DNA from: CANMXU01 sp052030545 | GTDB taxonomy: Bacteria > Pseudomonadota > Gammaproteobacteria > Enterobacterales > Alteromonadaceae | Reading direction: 5' to 3' | DNA: 64,000 nucleotides | NCBI RefSeq assembly: GCF_052030545.1 | Contig: NZ_JBPDIH010000005.1 | Location: 186,001 to 250,000, forward strand | Shown: in pieces, positions 18,031-27,549 of the stretch | How the letters are laid out: each line of letters starts with the position of its first letter | Position numbering within the stretch: position 1 is the stretch's first letter | Program-made: the position numbers and the translations under genes | The notes under the pieces: generated by a model | Seen by the model: only the letters and a program-made list of their open reading frames with translations | Databases searched by the model: none | Told to the model about the DNA's origin: nothing

Positions 18031-18783
18031 TCAGAGACTATTTGTCTGCTTATAGTGAATAAGTTTTTGAATATTCCCCATCGAAGCTTGCAATAAATAG
18101 CAGGCTTGTAAGTAGCCTTTTTGGTGAAAATCTTCTAATAGCTGTCCCGAAAGCGCTGCTAATTTTTCTTTATTAACAGTATAGATACCTTCAATTTTTT
18201 GCTGCTTCTCGTTGCCTAGATTCACATTAATGCTTACGGCTTCAATAAGTTCAGCATCAATTAGTGCTTGTATAAAGGCTTCATTTCTTTGCATCGCAGG
18301 CACTAATGAAAACACTAATTGGCTCATTGATTTTAAATAAGGCGTCATTGAACCATCGGCTTCAAATAGAGGCTCGCCGTGCGTTTCACTGACGCGAGGA
18401 CTATCAATATCAAGGGTAAGTACTGCATTTTCAGGGCGAGGTGTTTCTGAGTTAGGAGTTTCTGAGCTAGCGTCTTGTTCATTGGTTTTTGTTAAGCCAA
18501 CCATAAAAGGTTGGCGCCTAAAATGCACAGGAATGTAACGCGAGCGCCATTGCTCGTTAGCAATAAATAAGTTCTCAGCCTTTTCAAACCCGAGCAATGC
18601 GTGCATAGCAAAATTTGAGTTGGTCTCATTTTTGATTAAGCATACCGGAAACTCTATCGCCAGCGAGGCAAGTTCATCGGCGATCACCGGCACGCTATTG
18701 ACATATTCACTTGGATCTTTACCGTGCTCGGCAATAACGTTAAGGTGCGAATGCTTTTTTTTATCTAAAATAATCGTGTTCAC
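18031..18783 (-). CDS. SapC-like protein (first copy)
   Basis: A 250-residue soluble protein of the SapC (PF07277) type, without signal peptide or membrane segments. Typical features are the N-terminal VIADELASLAIEFPVCLIKN, the LLGFEKAENLFI segment, and W-R-S-R-Y-I-P-V-H-F-R-R-Q-P-F near residue 80. The start is GTG at 18783, preceded by GGAG with 8-base spacing. In marine gammaproteobacteria and Caulobacterales such genes commonly follow TonB receptors and tryptophan-halogenase-like genes in sugar loci; the biochemical role is not known. It lies 16 bases after the halogenase-like gene. A second copy is at 57450-58181. Confidence 0.82.
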   Translation of the reverse strand: MNTIILDKKKHSHLNVIAEHGKDPSEYVNSVPVIADELASLAIEFPVCLIKNETNSNFAMHALLGFEKAENLFIANEQWRSRYIPVHFRRQPFMVGLTKTNEQDASSETPNSETPRPENAVLTLDIDSPRVSETHGEPLFEADGSMTPYLKSMSQLVFSLVPAMQRNEAFIQALIDAELIEAVSINVNLGNEKQQKIEGIYTVNKEKLAALSGQLLEDFHQKGYLQACYLLQASMGNIQKLIHYKQTNSL

Positions 18784-18799
18784 GAACAGCTCCTAAGAT

Positions 18800-20365
18800 T
18801 TATATTTTATGAAGGCCTTGGGCTTTAATGGCATTGATTAAACTGCGGTTACTTGGCAGTTGTGCCGACAATTGCTGAGTTTTAATAGCGTTATTTTTCA
18901 TTAACGCTAGTGCATGTTGTTGACTAAGTTCAGATAACCCTAAAGGATGAGCCTTGGTTTTAAAGCCCATACCATAAAGCACATATTGGAAACTTGCCGC
19001 AGGAAATACTTCCTGTGCGTAACTAAAGTCACCATGCCATGGCGTTTGGTATTGCCACAATTCAAGTTGCGCTTTTAAACTACTCGGTATGGTGCTTGGG
19101 TCTTTATTGTCACGCCAAAAGGCACTGTCTTCACGCTTAGTTAACATGTAGTGCAGTTTCAAAAAGTCGATAATGCTCTGCCAGCGATATAAAAATGTTT
19201 GATTATAACGTGCGGCAATAACATCCATCGCACCGCGATCGGCAGGTAATTGCTCGGCAATAAACGAAGCGGCGATTTCAATTAACAGTAACGCTGACGC
19301 TTCAAGTGGCTCTAAAAACCCCGCTGCCATGCCAATAGCGACACAGTTATTTTGCCAAAATTTTTCACGATGACCGGGGTTAATATTGATGGTTCGAAAT
19401 GTCAGTGCATCAAGGTTTTCGACGCTTGGCGCTAAGTAATTAAGTAGCTCTTGTTTGGCTTGTTCATCACTAATATAGTTACTGGCATAAACATGGCCAA
19501 CACCACGTCTAGACGACAAGCCAATGTCCCAAATCCAACCCGCTGATTGCGCGGTAGAAATTGTATGAGAGGCAATTGGGCTGTTTTCATCGGCATATGG
19601 CACTTGTACCGCCAGCGCTCTATCAACAAACAAAACCTCTTTACAAGAAACAAACGGAATTTGGTAATGCTCACCAATAAGTAAGCTTTTGCTGCCGGTG
19701 CAATCGATAAAAAAATCACCGGTGATGGTTTGTCCACATTGAGTCGTCAAGGCACTTATATCGTTATTTTCTGCACTTTGTATCGCTTCTACATCGGCAA
19801 CAATATGGTTAACATTTAACTTGTTTAGGCAATGTTGTTTTAAAAATTCGGCAAATTTTCCGGCATCTAAATGGTAAGCGTAATTGGCATCGCTACTGTA
19901 TTCAGGCGTGGTGATCTTTTTAGGGGCAAGTCCTTGGTCACACAAACTCGCTTGTGGACAAACACTGTTGGCAAAATCGGGAATATCTTGATGTAACTTT
20001 TGTAAGGCCAACCAGTGCGGCGCTAAGTTGGTATTGTCAAAATCTTCGGGTAAAACAAGTGGGTGGTAATAACTGTCATTTTCTTCGCCAGTGGTCCATT
20101 TGGCAAATTTTGCCCCTTGTTTAAATGAGACATGGCACGCTTTAATAAAGTCGGTTTCACTTACGCCAATATTTTTTAAGGTGCGGCGCATTGTCGGCCA
20201 AGTGCCTTCGCCTACACCTATGGTCGGTACATTGGCTGATTCGACCAATGTCACTTTAAATCCGTGCTGATGCGTTTTCTTGAGCTTTGCGGCAATAGTT
20301 GCTGCGCTAATCCACCCTGCTGAGCCACCACCAACAATAACAATATCTTTAATCGCGTTTTGCAT
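18800..20365 (-). CDS. Tryptophan-halogenase-like flavoprotein (first copy)
   Basis: About 521 residues from the ATG at 20365, preferred over a start 42 bases upstream because GAGGAG lies just before it. It belongs to the flavin-dependent halogenase family (PF04820): FAD motif VIVGGGSAGW near residue 7, TIGVGEGTWPTMRRTL near residue 50, and FKQGAKFAKW near residue 80, which retains the lysine expected to bind hypohalous acid. The family's W-x-W-x-I-P motif reads GWIWDIGL, with Gly in place of Pro. Members like this in TonB-receptor operons have no proven substrate. SapC and SDR genes follow. The 59748-58198 gene is a paralogue. Confidence 0.88.
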   Translation of the reverse strand: MQNAIKDIVIVGGGSAGWISAATIAAKLKKTHQHGFKVTLVESANVPTIGVGEGTWPTMRRTLKNIGVSETDFIKACHVSFKQGAKFAKWTTGEENDSYYHPLVLPEDFDNTNLAPHWLALQKLHQDIPDFANSVCPQASLCDQGLAPKKITTPEYSSDANYAYHLDAGKFAEFLKQHCLNKLNVNHIVADVEAIQSAENNDISALTTQCGQTITGDFFIDCTGSKSLLIGEHYQIPFVSCKEVLFVDRALAVQVPYADENSPIASHTISTAQSAGWIWDIGLSSRRGVGHVYASNYISDEQAKQELLNYLAPSVENLDALTFRTININPGHREKFWQNNCVAIGMAAGFLEPLEASALLLIEIAASFIAEQLPADRGAMDVIAARYNQTFLYRWQSIIDFLKLHYMLTKREDSAFWRDNKDPSTIPSSLKAQLELWQYQTPWHGDFSYAQEVFPAASFQYVLYGMGFKTKAHPLGLSELSQQHALALMKNNAIKTQQLSAQLPSNRSLINAIKAQGLHKI

Positions 20366-20435
20366 TTGCTTCTCCTCGCATTTAATAGACCTGCAGTTAT
20401 TAGGCAAGAATTGACTATCTTGATATAAACTACAA

Positions 20436-20458
20436 AAGGCTGCCGTTACGGCAGCCTT
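20436..20458. terminator. Strong hairpin between TonB receptor and halogenase-like genes
   Basis: A 10-bp stem, AAGGCTGCCG / CGGCAGCCTT, with a TTA loop. T residues follow on the minus strand (TTTTG); the plus strand has C-TTTTTT after the arm. It lies inside the presumed operon, 24 bases after the TonB receptor stop and 71 bases before the halogenase-like start, so it may attenuate downstream expression. Confidence 0.75.
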
Positions 20459-20481
20459 ACTTTTTTAAACATTAGGTTAAG

Positions 20482-23262
20482 TTAGAATTGATAACTCACA
20501 CCAATGTTATAACGTGGTCCATATTGCTCTGCAGAAAGTAATTGCTCTTCAAAACGACCAAAACGGCGAGCGGTTTCATTGGTTAAATTTAAACCATCAA
20601 AGGTTACCGTTAACGCATCACTTAAGTCGTAACTTACGCTCATATCAAGTTGACCATAAGCTTCGGTAAATGTAGGTTCATTACCTAAACTCAGTAAAAA
20701 CTCATCGCGCCAGTTATACGCTAAACGCACTTGTAACTCGTCTTGCTCATAAAAACCAACTAAGTTACCTGAGTCACTTAACCCCGTTAACGCAATGGTT
20801 TGATCAAAGTTATATGGGTCAAACGACTCATCACTGTCAACTAAGGTATAGTTGACGATAGTGCCGAAACCAGTATCACCAAACATGTACTGTAAGTTTA
20901 GTTCCCAACCATCAACTTCACGATTTTGCAGGTTATCTGGTGTAGCAACTTCCCAAGTAATAATAGGATCACCCGGTTGACTTAAACAAGCAGGATTAGG
21001 TACATCTGAGGAATCAGGACAACCTGGACGCGGGTCAACACTTGGGTCACGCAGCGGTAAACCATTTACGTCGTTAATTTCACGGTTTTCAGTACCTGCA
21101 CCAATAAAGTTTTCAACAAACTTTTTAAAGTACCCCACTGACGCATAACTACCATCTTCCAAATACCACTCAAGTGAAAAATCAAAGTTATCTGAGGTGA
21201 TTGGTAATAAGTTTGGATTACCTTGTGTCGCATTAAATGGACCACCAGGGCGCGCATTTAATGTGGTTGAAGGGAACATTGCGCTAATACTCGCGCGCGA
21301 CAACGTACGGCTATATGAAAAACGGGTAACAACTTCATCAGTCACATTCATGCTAAAGTCAAAATTCGGCAATACGCGTGAATATTCACCGGTTAAGTCT
21401 TGCTCAGCAAAAACACCGTCTTCAACGGCTCTAAGCTCTTGCGAATGACGATAATTCATTGCAAGTACGCCTTGTTGTACCGAATAGGCACGTACGTCAG
21501 TTGATTCATACCGCACACCAGCATTTACGCGAACTGGCATGTCGTTAAACTCAGTATCAAAGTCAAACGATAAATAAAGTGAGGTTGTATCTTCTTCAAT
21601 ACCATTGGTTTTAATTGACGGTTCAGTATAAACACCGTTAGCCTCTACAATATCGATAAACTGATGCACGCTATATTGCGGTATTTCTGGGAATAATAGA
21701 TTTGCCCCCGAAAATTCGTCCGCGGTATCCCCTAATGGGATAAATGTAAGGTCGAGGTCATCAAGCGGCACATCGACAAACGAGAAGACTTCACTCAAAT
21801 AAGTATCAATTTGATATTCGGTGCGCATCACACCAAAATTAATACGACTAAGCGTGGTATCGCTGCCCATGTTTTCCCAGCTACCGGAAATATGATATTG
21901 CTTAATATCATTTTCCATCTCATAACCACGTTGTTGGTATAAGTCAGACACAATATTTTCTTTCACGTACCCGCCACCTGGCAGTGAACTGTCGTCAACA
22001 ATGATAGATGGAATGTCACCAACAAAGTCGGCACCAATAAGTGCTACTGAGCCTGATGGATTTTTAAGGTTGGCAAGCGTTTCAGCGGTGGTGCCATTTG
22101 GGTTTGAATGAGACGATGAGCTGTGCACGTCAAATTCAAATGACAACGCATCAGTTGCTTGCCACTCAACATTTAAGCCAATTGAGTCATTTTCTTTTTC
22201 TTCGTAGTATTCCCACGCCCAAAAATTTAATTCATCATTTGGATTACGCGGGTTCCACAAGGTACCATTTACGTCTGCATCACCTTCTGGACTATCAAAC
22301 CAAAATGCTGAGCGGTTGGTTTGACTGACTTCTTCAAGACGCGACATGGTGTAATCTAAGGTCGCAGTTACCGACTCAATCGGTTGAAATTGAATAACAG
22401 CCATCGCATTTTGACGTTCACGCTCGGTGTCGTAATGTTCTACACGGGCAGTCCACGGTGCCCAAATAGCTTGTGTTGGATTTTTTGTGGTATCAATGGC
22501 GCTTTTATCAACATTGTCGGCATTACGGTTTCTTACCCAACCATCTGTACCAACAACATCGCGGTGACTGTCGCGTTTTGAATGCGACGCTGACACTAGC
22601 ACCCCTAATGTACCGTCTAAAAAGGTATTGCTGATCATGCCTGAAACTTCAGGCGTAATGCTGTCGCCTTTCTCAACGCTCGAGTCGTAAATACCCTTAG
22701 CTGAGGCAAATGCTTTAAAGCCGTCATAATCAAATGGCTTAGCGGTTTGAATATCAATCGTTGCGCCAATACCGCCAGAGGTGACATTCGCACGCCCTGT
22801 TTTATAAACATTTACGCCCGAGACACTTTCTGCAGCAATTTCTCTAAAGTTGAAACTGCGAGAAACACCTTCAGATTGCAAACCTGACGAATTTGGCATT
22901 TGACGACCATTTAAGGTCACTAAGTTAAAGTCGGGGCCAAAACCACGTACAGTAACTTTATTACCTTCATTGTTGGCACGATCGATTGACACACCAGTAA
23001 TACGTTGTAGCGATTCCGCTAAATTAGTATCTGGCAATTTACCAATGTCTTCAGCTGTGATTGCGTCAACAACACCATCTGATAATCGTTTAGTTTGCGC
23101 AGATTTCGTTAACGCGCTTCGAATGCCCCTTACTTCGATCACTTCAACATTGTCAGCGTTATTTCCTGCTTGACTTGCTTCTTGTTGAGCCTGAGCCCCT
23201 GCACTTGTTGCTAATAGTATTGCTGCATACAGAGAATTTTTTTTGAACTTGCTTTGGTTCAT
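20482..23262 (-). CDS. TonB-dependent receptor (oligosaccharide type)
   Basis: A 926-residue outer-membrane receptor. A signal peptide (to about residue 25, A-Q-A-Q) leads to V-E-V-I-E-V-R-G-I-R as a TonB-box-like stretch, then a plug domain with DAITAEDIGKLPDTNLAE near residue 65, RITGVSID, and TVRGFGPDFNLVTLNGRQMP near residue 103. The 22-strand barrel ends in the aromatic-terminated N-I-G-V-S-Y-Q-F. The plug signature is that of proteobacterial carbohydrate receptors. It heads an operon with the halogenase-like, SapC and SDR genes. A palindromic operator lies 141 bases upstream. It probably imports agar or porphyran oligosaccharides; this is from context. Confidence 0.93.
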   Translation of the reverse strand: MNQSKFKKNSLYAAILLATSAGAQAQQEASQAGNNADNVEVIEVRGIRSALTKSAQTKRLSDGVVDAITAEDIGKLPDTNLAESLQRITGVSIDRANNEGNKVTVRGFGPDFNLVTLNGRQMPNSSGLQSEGVSRSFNFREIAAESVSGVNVYKTGRANVTSGGIGATIDIQTAKPFDYDGFKAFASAKGIYDSSVEKGDSITPEVSGMISNTFLDGTLGVLVSASHSKRDSHRDVVGTDGWVRNRNADNVDKSAIDTTKNPTQAIWAPWTARVEHYDTERERQNAMAVIQFQPIESVTATLDYTMSRLEEVSQTNRSAFWFDSPEGDADVNGTLWNPRNPNDELNFWAWEYYEEKENDSIGLNVEWQATDALSFEFDVHSSSSHSNPNGTTAETLANLKNPSGSVALIGADFVGDIPSIIVDDSSLPGGGYVKENIVSDLYQQRGYEMENDIKQYHISGSWENMGSDTTLSRINFGVMRTEYQIDTYLSEVFSFVDVPLDDLDLTFIPLGDTADEFSGANLLFPEIPQYSVHQFIDIVEANGVYTEPSIKTNGIEEDTTSLYLSFDFDTEFNDMPVRVNAGVRYESTDVRAYSVQQGVLAMNYRHSQELRAVEDGVFAEQDLTGEYSRVLPNFDFSMNVTDEVVTRFSYSRTLSRASISAMFPSTTLNARPGGPFNATQGNPNLLPITSDNFDFSLEWYLEDGSYASVGYFKKFVENFIGAGTENREINDVNGLPLRDPSVDPRPGCPDSSDVPNPACLSQPGDPIITWEVATPDNLQNREVDGWELNLQYMFGDTGFGTIVNYTLVDSDESFDPYNFDQTIALTGLSDSGNLVGFYEQDELQVRLAYNWRDEFLLSLGNEPTFTEAYGQLDMSVSYDLSDALTVTFDGLNLTNETARRFGRFEEQLLSAEQYGPRYNIGVSYQF

Positions 23263-23402
23263 GTTGTTACCCTTTATTTCTACGTTTTATTTTCTGTTCA
23301 ACGTTGGCTCGTTAATATTGAATACAGCCTACAATATTAAAACCTAGGTACTTAAATCGTACGTTAAAGCACCATAATAACCATAGTTGCACGAAAACAA
23401 TT

Positions 23403-23416
23403 AATTGTTAACAATT
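23403..23416. promoter_or_regulatory. Palindromic operator AATTGTTAACAATT upstream of the TonB receptor
   Basis: A perfect 14-bp palindrome, one of seven occurrences in the window of the TTGTTAACAA core (five exact, two with one central change). It lies upstream of the minus-strand TonB receptor (start 23262) and downstream of the SMP-30 gene. The TTGTxxACAA layout suits GntR/FCD-type regulators, such as the one at 30017-30721, but LacI-type binding is also possible. Confidence 0.65.
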
Positions 23417-23525
23417 TATTTTGTAAAAAAACTTTACGTGATACCTCCCCTTTTCTCATCAATTACTGTTTTTGTTTGGTTTAAAAATCTATGGTTTTAA
23501 AATACATTGCGACTAAACCTATGAA

Positions 23526-24518
23526 CTAATGAGATAAATTCAGCTTTCTTAGTTCATTGTCTGCGGTAAAAAACAAAGTATTTTCATTGCCATCAAAGGC
23601 TAAATTTGCGGTAAACCCCGGCATATTTATTTTGGCTAATAAGGTTTTATCTTGATCGAAAATCCACACTCCACCCGCTCCTGTGGCAAATACTGCCCCT
23701 GAGCTGTGCACTTTCAAACCATCGGGTACGCCAATTTTTGCAGCAGTAACGGGCGGCTGATAAAACAAGCTTTTATCAATAACTTTACCGCTTTCATCGA
23801 GCTGATATCGATACCACGCAGGTTTTGCGTGATCAGATACGGCAACATAAAGCCACTTTTCATCTGGCGATAAGGCAATACCATTAGGAAAATTCAAGCT
23901 TTTATCAATTAATCGCAACTCACCTGTTGGTAATAATTGATAAACCCCTTGAAAAGCTAATTCTTTTTCGGGGTCTTGCATTTGCTTAGGCAAGCCGTAA
24001 GGCGGATCGGTAAAAAATAAACCCGCGGTTGAATGCAATGCAGCATCGTTTGGGCTGTTAAGTTTTTTCCCTTGATAATGGCTAGCTAAAATTTCAAATT
24101 CAGCTTTTGGTTTATCAAGCGAGCTCACCATTTTAGCAACCACACGACGACGCGATTGCATTAACAACAATTGCTGCTTTTGCACTTTTAAGCCGTTGGA
24201 AAAGCCGCTAGTTGTTAGGTAAGGCTGAACGCCTGAGCTTTGTTGCCAACGATAAACCTTGTCATTGGGGATATCAGAAAACAACAGATATTGCCCCGGC
24301 TCAACCCAAACGGGTCCTTCTAGCCATTCAAAGCCAGTCGCTAGCACCTCAAGCTTAGCGTTTACATTAACTAAGCTATACGCTTTAGGGTGATAAACAG
24401 TAAAAATTCCCTCGTTAATTGGCCATTGCTGCTGAGGTTTGGCATTAGCGGCAAAACCAATTAACAGAGGTAAAATGCATATTAGGTTCCATAGCTTGGC
24501 CGTGTATAGCTTAGTCAT
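23526..24518 (-). CDS. Exported SMP-30/gluconolactonase-family protein
   Basis: A 330-residue six-bladed beta-propeller of the SMP-30/gluconolactonase/LRE type, with a signal peptide ending near F-A-A-N-A-K (residue 27). Family marks are GFEWLEGPVW near residue 62 (a metal-binding Glu), LNSPNDAALHSTAGLFFTDPPYG near residue 155, LNFPNGIALSPDEKWLYVA near residue 210 and VPDGLKVHSSGAVFATG near residue 270. The likely reaction is hydrolysis of an aldonolactone, such as galactonolactone, in the periplasm. It overlaps the agarase gene by 8 bases and is the last gene of the GntR-headed operon. A periplasmic location implies that sugar oxidation occurs outside the cytoplasm, or that the protein acts on another lactone. 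Confidence 0.82.
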   Translation of the reverse strand: MTKLYTAKLWNLICILPLLIGFAANAKPQQQWPINEGIFTVYHPKAYSLVNVNAKLEVLATGFEWLEGPVWVEPGQYLLFSDIPNDKVYRWQQSSGVQPYLTTSGFSNGLKVQKQQLLLMQSRRRVVAKMVSSLDKPKAEFEILASHYQGKKLNSPNDAALHSTAGLFFTDPPYGLPKQMQDPEKELAFQGVYQLLPTGELRLIDKSLNFPNGIALSPDEKWLYVAVSDHAKPAWYRYQLDESGKVIDKSLFYQPPVTAAKIGVPDGLKVHSSGAVFATGAGGVWIFDQDKTLLAKINMPGFTANLAFDGNENTLFFTADNELRKLNLSH

Positions 24519-26868
24519 GTTTGCCGTACCTGCGTTGATAAATGTTTTTATTCACTTTTGTTGCGGCATCGACTAACGGCTGATACGGAATATCGGTTAC
24601 CGAAACAAAGCCAACATTGTAGTTTTCACCGTCAAGAGCGCGACCAGTTAGCGGCGAGTCGATGTATTGAAACCAGTGAGTGCCAACAAAATACGGGTTA
24701 TCGATAGCGCTATTAACGTATTCTGCATATTTTTTACCACGATCTTCTTGGCTTGCTGCGTGAATTAATCCGGGATTCAGTAAGCCTGAGTCAAGTGCTC
24801 CGTTATGAAATTCACCAATGATGCTTGGGCGATCAAGATCGGCTAAAAACTGCCAAAAATCATCGTTAATCACTTCTTTGTAATAGTTATAACTAACCAC
24901 ATCAGCAGTTTCTGCTGCAGCTTGCCTTAATTCTGGCGTCATGCCCCAGTCCGCAAAACGCACGCCCATATACAAATGATTAGGCATATATTCACGCATT
25001 GAATTTTTAACCACGGAGAAATACTGGCGACCAAATTCATACAAAAAAGTGGAAAAATCACTCACCATCGCTTGGTTAAATTCAGTTAATTTAATGCCTT
25101 CGTCAACCACTTGCCATGACGCATACTGGCTTTGCCACGCACGATTAAGCGCTGCTATATCAGCATATTTAGCTTTTAATAATTGACTAAAATGCGCTTT
25201 GGTTGGGCTTGTTTTTGCGTTAAGTGCTAAGGCACTTAGTACAACACCATATTGTGTTTCTACGCTGCCCATTTGACCCCAGCTTTTTTCATTGTCGATA
25301 AATACGCCAATACACCACGGACTCTTATTTACCTCTAAGGCGATTTGTTGCACGGTAGCGTCTGCACGTAGCGCAAATTCAGGATCAAACGGATCTGGTA
25401 GTGGCGACCAATAATCATTGCCACTGCTCACCGTTTTGAAGTTACCAATGATCCAACCGTTGGCGAAATAAGGATATTTATCAAGTTGATAATAACTCGG
25501 GTCAATCCAGTTACCAAATGAAGTAAAACCCCAAGATTGCATACGTTTTATGGTGGTATCGCGCCATTGTTGATTAATTTCCTCAAGGTCATTGGTTTGA
25601 TATTTACGTGCCAAATTGGCTTGATAAAAACTGTAGGTTTCACCGCGAGGGATCACGCCGGTGTGAATTTCACGTCGATAGCCAAAATGCTCAGCCATCG
25701 CTTCACCGTATTTTGGCAACCAAGTGAACATATTGGCTCTTAAATCTGAACTTTCGAAACGTGTTGGCCATGCTTTTTCAGGCGCTTGGTTAAGTCCAAC
25801 TGAATCTTCAGGTGTTAAATCACCCGGTTGGCGCTGCACTATCGTGCTTGGGTCAAAATCATAACCGGTAATAGTTGATGTATTTGCCATGCGAACATTG
25901 GCAATGCCATTTGAGAAAAACAAATACCCCTGCGGATCGACCAAGCTCCATTTTCCTTGGTACTTTTCAACGCGGTAATAGCCAGTCGCTTTAAGCTGTG
26001 GACCATCTGCCCAGCCATTAAATTTACTGCGCCCCGCCAAAACTTGCTCGCTTAATTGCGCTTGCTCTTTGTTTGAAATAGCAATCAGCTCAGCGTTGTT
26101 TGATACTTTATTAACGAAGTCTATGCTTGTGCTTTGACCAAATTTATCAACCAAGCCAACCAGATAGTCTTGATTCACTTTTTTAGGTTGAACTAAACGG
26201 ATATTGTCAAAGGTTAGTGCTTTATCTTCACCAACACCGGTTATTTTAAATGCAATGCTTTTAACTTTTGATAAGTCGATATTTTTTACGCCATAACGCC
26301 AAATCACAGGAATGTAGTCATCTTGCCAGCTAGGTGGATTGCTTCGAATACCTGTTTCAGTGGTTAAATCCTGCCCTTTTAATTCAATAACATAAGCATC
26401 AGCTGAGTTTTTGGCTATGGCAAAACTGCGATTATGAGCGGCGCCATGTTGATCTTTAACCGAGACATAAACATGAGCAGATGAATTAAGTGGGTTGGCA
26501 ATATCAAGGGCAACACCAAAGTCGCCGTGGTCGCTCCAATCCCAGTATGTATCTGCTTGAAATTCAACACTGGCGTTATGATGTTTGCCACTATCAAAGT
26601 GTATTTTTAGAGCGCGACTATTGTTGTGCTGCACAAATTCACTGCGCGCATTATTTAGCACTAGCTTATTTGGCTGAGGGTTTTCTTGAATGCTTTGTTG
26701 ATTGATTAACTCGCTACTTTTCCCAGAACTTAGCCCAGAGCTATGCTCGAACGAGTACAAAACTGTATTGGTTACTTGATGCGCTTGCGTTAATTGTTCG
26801 CCATTACCACAAGCCATCAAGCCCGTTGTTAATGTAATAACGCTTAACGCTTGATACCGTATTTTCAC
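24511..26868 (-). CDS. GH50-like beta-agarase lipoprotein
   Basis: A 785-residue lipoprotein: the signal ends in the lipobox L-M-A-C with Cys20. An N-terminal beta-sandwich (about residues 35-235, CBM-like) precedes a TIM-barrel domain. The stretch GKWSLVDPQGYLFFSNGIAN and the following RMANTSTITG match the start of GH50 catalytic domains. Likely catalytic glutamates are Glu527 in IDNEKSWG and Glu686 in IIGEFHNG. Length agrees with GH50 exo-agarases (about 750-800). It would cut agarose or neoagaro-oligosaccharides at the outer membrane, probably in exo-fashion. It lies between the aldolase and SMP-30 genes. The GH50 family call is by motif memory; GH86 was considered and fits less well. Confidence 0.78.
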   Translation of the reverse strand: MKIRYQALSVITLTTGLMACGNGEQLTQAHQVTNTVLYSFEHSSGLSSGKSSELINQQSIQENPQPNKLVLNNARSEFVQHNNSRALKIHFDSGKHHNASVEFQADTYWDWSDHGDFGVALDIANPLNSSAHVYVSVKDQHGAAHNRSFAIAKNSADAYVIELKGQDLTTETGIRSNPPSWQDDYIPVIWRYGVKNIDLSKVKSIAFKITGVGEDKALTFDNIRLVQPKKVNQDYLVGLVDKFGQSTSIDFVNKVSNNAELIAISNKEQAQLSEQVLAGRSKFNGWADGPQLKATGYYRVEKYQGKWSLVDPQGYLFFSNGIANVRMANTSTITGYDFDPSTIVQRQPGDLTPEDSVGLNQAPEKAWPTRFESSDLRANMFTWLPKYGEAMAEHFGYRREIHTGVIPRGETYSFYQANLARKYQTNDLEEINQQWRDTTIKRMQSWGFTSFGNWIDPSYYQLDKYPYFANGWIIGNFKTVSSGNDYWSPLPDPFDPEFALRADATVQQIALEVNKSPWCIGVFIDNEKSWGQMGSVETQYGVVLSALALNAKTSPTKAHFSQLLKAKYADIAALNRAWQSQYASWQVVDEGIKLTEFNQAMVSDFSTFLYEFGRQYFSVVKNSMREYMPNHLYMGVRFADWGMTPELRQAAAETADVVSYNYYKEVINDDFWQFLADLDRPSIIGEFHNGALDSGLLNPGLIHAASQEDRGKKYAEYVNSAIDNPYFVGTHWFQYIDSPLTGRALDGENYNVGFVSVTDIPYQPLVDAATKVNKNIYQRRYGKHD

Positions 26869-26902
26869 TTTATCCCCTTGTTTACTGTTTAAAAGTTTTT
26901 CT

Positions 26903-27544
26903 CTAATGCGTGTTTATCTTTGCAATTTGCTTAACCAAACAAGCAACGCGTTGAGTTAATGCTTGCTTTTGTTCATCGCTATAAACCGGTTGCGCTAAAC
27001 TGCCGCCAACACCTATGCCTTTTGCGCCTGCATGAAAATAAGCCAAGGCATTGTCTTCATCGATGCCACCTACTGGAAAAAAGGGCACGTCTAAAAAAGG
27101 CCCTTTTGCTAGCGCGGCTAAGTACTCAGGGCCAATGGGTTGGGCAGGGAAAAGTTTGACAATATCAGCGCCATAATCGACGGCATCAACAATATCGGTC
27201 GGTGTATACGCGCCCATTACTACTGGCACATCATGTTGATGAGCAACCTTCACCACGTCAGCCTTGGCATTGGGCGTAACTAAAAACTCAGCGCCAGCAG
27301 CAATGGCTTGTTGTGCCAAATGCCCATGAGTAATAGTGCCTGCGCCTATCATCATCTGTGGAAACACCTGTTTTATTTTTGGTAAATAAACATCGTAGTT
27401 AGGCGTATTACTGGTAACTTCTACGGCATTAACGCCGGCATCATGCAAACACTGCACGATGGCAAGAATATCTTCGGGGTTTTCAACTCGAATAATGACA
27501 ATTAGCTTTTCAGCTAATAAACGCGTTAAACGTTGTGTTTTCAT
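26903..27544 (-). CDS. 2-keto-3-deoxy-6-phospho-(galacto/gluco)nate aldolase
   Basis: A 213-residue class I aldolase of the Eda/DgoA family, which splits KDPG or KDPGal into pyruvate and glyceraldehyde-3-phosphate. The Schiff-base lysine is Lys130 in DIVKLFPA, and the catalytic Glu is Glu42 in AVEVTSNTP. GAGTITH and PVGGID are also conserved. Its place between a galactonate-type dehydratase/transporter pair and an agarase favours KDPGal from D-galactose, but it could equally serve KDPG produced from 3,6-anhydro-L-galactose. It begins 5 bases after the transporter gene. The kinase that would make its substrate is not in the window. Confidence 0.9.
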   Translation of the reverse strand: MKTQRLTRLLAEKLIVIIRVENPEDILAIVQCLHDAGVNAVEVTSNTPNYDVYLPKIKQVFPQMMIGAGTITHGHLAQQAIAAGAEFLVTPNAKADVVKVAHQHDVPVVMGAYTPTDIVDAVDYGADIVKLFPAQPIGPEYLAALAKGPFLDVPFFPVGGIDEDNALAYFHAGAKGIGVGGSLAQPVYSDEQKQALTQRVACLVKQIAKINTH

Positions 27545-27549
27545 AAGGT

